A stretch of DNA of 12,685 nt from CALAED01 sp937891035. GTDB taxonomy: Bacteria > Actinomycetota > Actinomycetes > Streptosporangiales > Streptosporangiaceae. Location: the NCBI GenBank assembly GCA_035642125.1, contig DASQSZ010000363.1, positions 1 to 12,685 on the forward strand. The letters are read 5' to 3'. Of the stretch, positions 12,521 to 12,685 are shown piece after piece. The notes beneath the pieces were generated by a model. That model was given only the letters and a program-made list of their open reading frames with translations. It was not told the DNA's origin and searched no databases. How positions within the stretch are numbered: position 1 is the first letter of the stretch; every line of letters starts with the position of its first letter. Both the position numbers and the translations under genes were made by a program.

Positions 12521-12685
12521 AGCGGAGCGGCGCCTGGGTGGTGGCCAGGCGGCTGACGGTGCGGTCCACGGCCGGGGCGGTGAAGCTCGACTTCACCGAA
12601 GCCCTCATCGGCCACCGCGTCGTGGAGATCGACCTGAAGGTGTCGTTCGGCCAGACGACGCTCGTGCTGCCGCGCGGCGCCTCCG
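12517..12685 (+). pseudogene. C-terminal part of the DUF1707 protein in the -1 frame, runs off window
   Basis: Reading from 12517 gives VKRSGAWVVARRLTVRS, then AGAVKLDFTEA, HRVVEIDLKVSFGQTTLVLP, open to the last base. This is the conserved beta-strand domain normally fused to DUF1707. A GTG at 12517 overlaps the preceding TGA as GTGA, so a coupled second gene is formally possible, but no purine-rich ribosome site precedes it. One extra C in the CCCC run at 12512-12515 would fuse both parts without a gap, as R-P-P-V-K-R-S-G. A recent frameshift mutation or a sequencing error is the simplest explanation. Confidence 0.6.

Overview
The window is high-GC DNA with strong G/C third-position bias, GTG starts, ATGA/GTGA gene overlaps and protein families typical of filamentous Actinomycetota (DUF5753 regulators, Methyltransf_19, DUF1707). 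A Streptosporangiales or Streptomyces-like host is likely, but genus cannot be told from sequence alone. There are no rRNA or tRNA genes, insertion sequences or CRISPR arrays that I can support.

Region 1 (1-6104, + strand) is a pentose uptake and catabolism operon. It runs from the 3' end of a periplasmic-binding-protein-type sugar-binding gene, through a RbsC/AraH-type permease and a single-domain ABC ATPase, to an AraB-like kinase, an AraD-like class II aldolase/epimerase and an AraA-like isomerase. The genes mostly abut or overlap. The expected route is import, isomerisation (AraA), phosphorylation (AraB) and epimerisation to D-xylulose 5-phosphate (AraD); L-arabinose is the best guess for the sugar. 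Three gene starts here carry short tandem duplications at or next to the start codon, including a five-ATG ladder at the kinase/aldolase junction. A long hairpin separates the binding-protein gene from the permease.

Region 2 (6105-6791) is a 687-base gap. Its second part is less GC-rich and dense in palindromes and phased repeats, and looks like a complex control region.

Region 3 (6792-11227, + strand) looks like an accessory signalling/regulatory island. It holds (a) a helix-turn-helix-like plus Sel1/TPR protein, (b) a 70-residue protein overlapping (c) a divergent class III nucleotide-cyclase-like protein, (d) a DUF5753 protein whose N-terminal domain is visibly related to that of (a), and (e) a Methyltransf_19 SAM-dependent methyltransferase. 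The spacers hold three consecutive hairpins (8019-8101), a 16-bp direct repeat and further inverted repeats. The paralogous DNA-binding-type domains around a cyclase-like pair are the best candidate for an undescribed system.

Region 4 (11228-12685) holds a convergent, apparently orphan ModA-type molybdate-binding lipoprotein gene (- strand). A divergent DUF1707 gene follows; its reading frame is broken near 12517, and the conserved C-terminal part continues in the -1 frame to the window edge.
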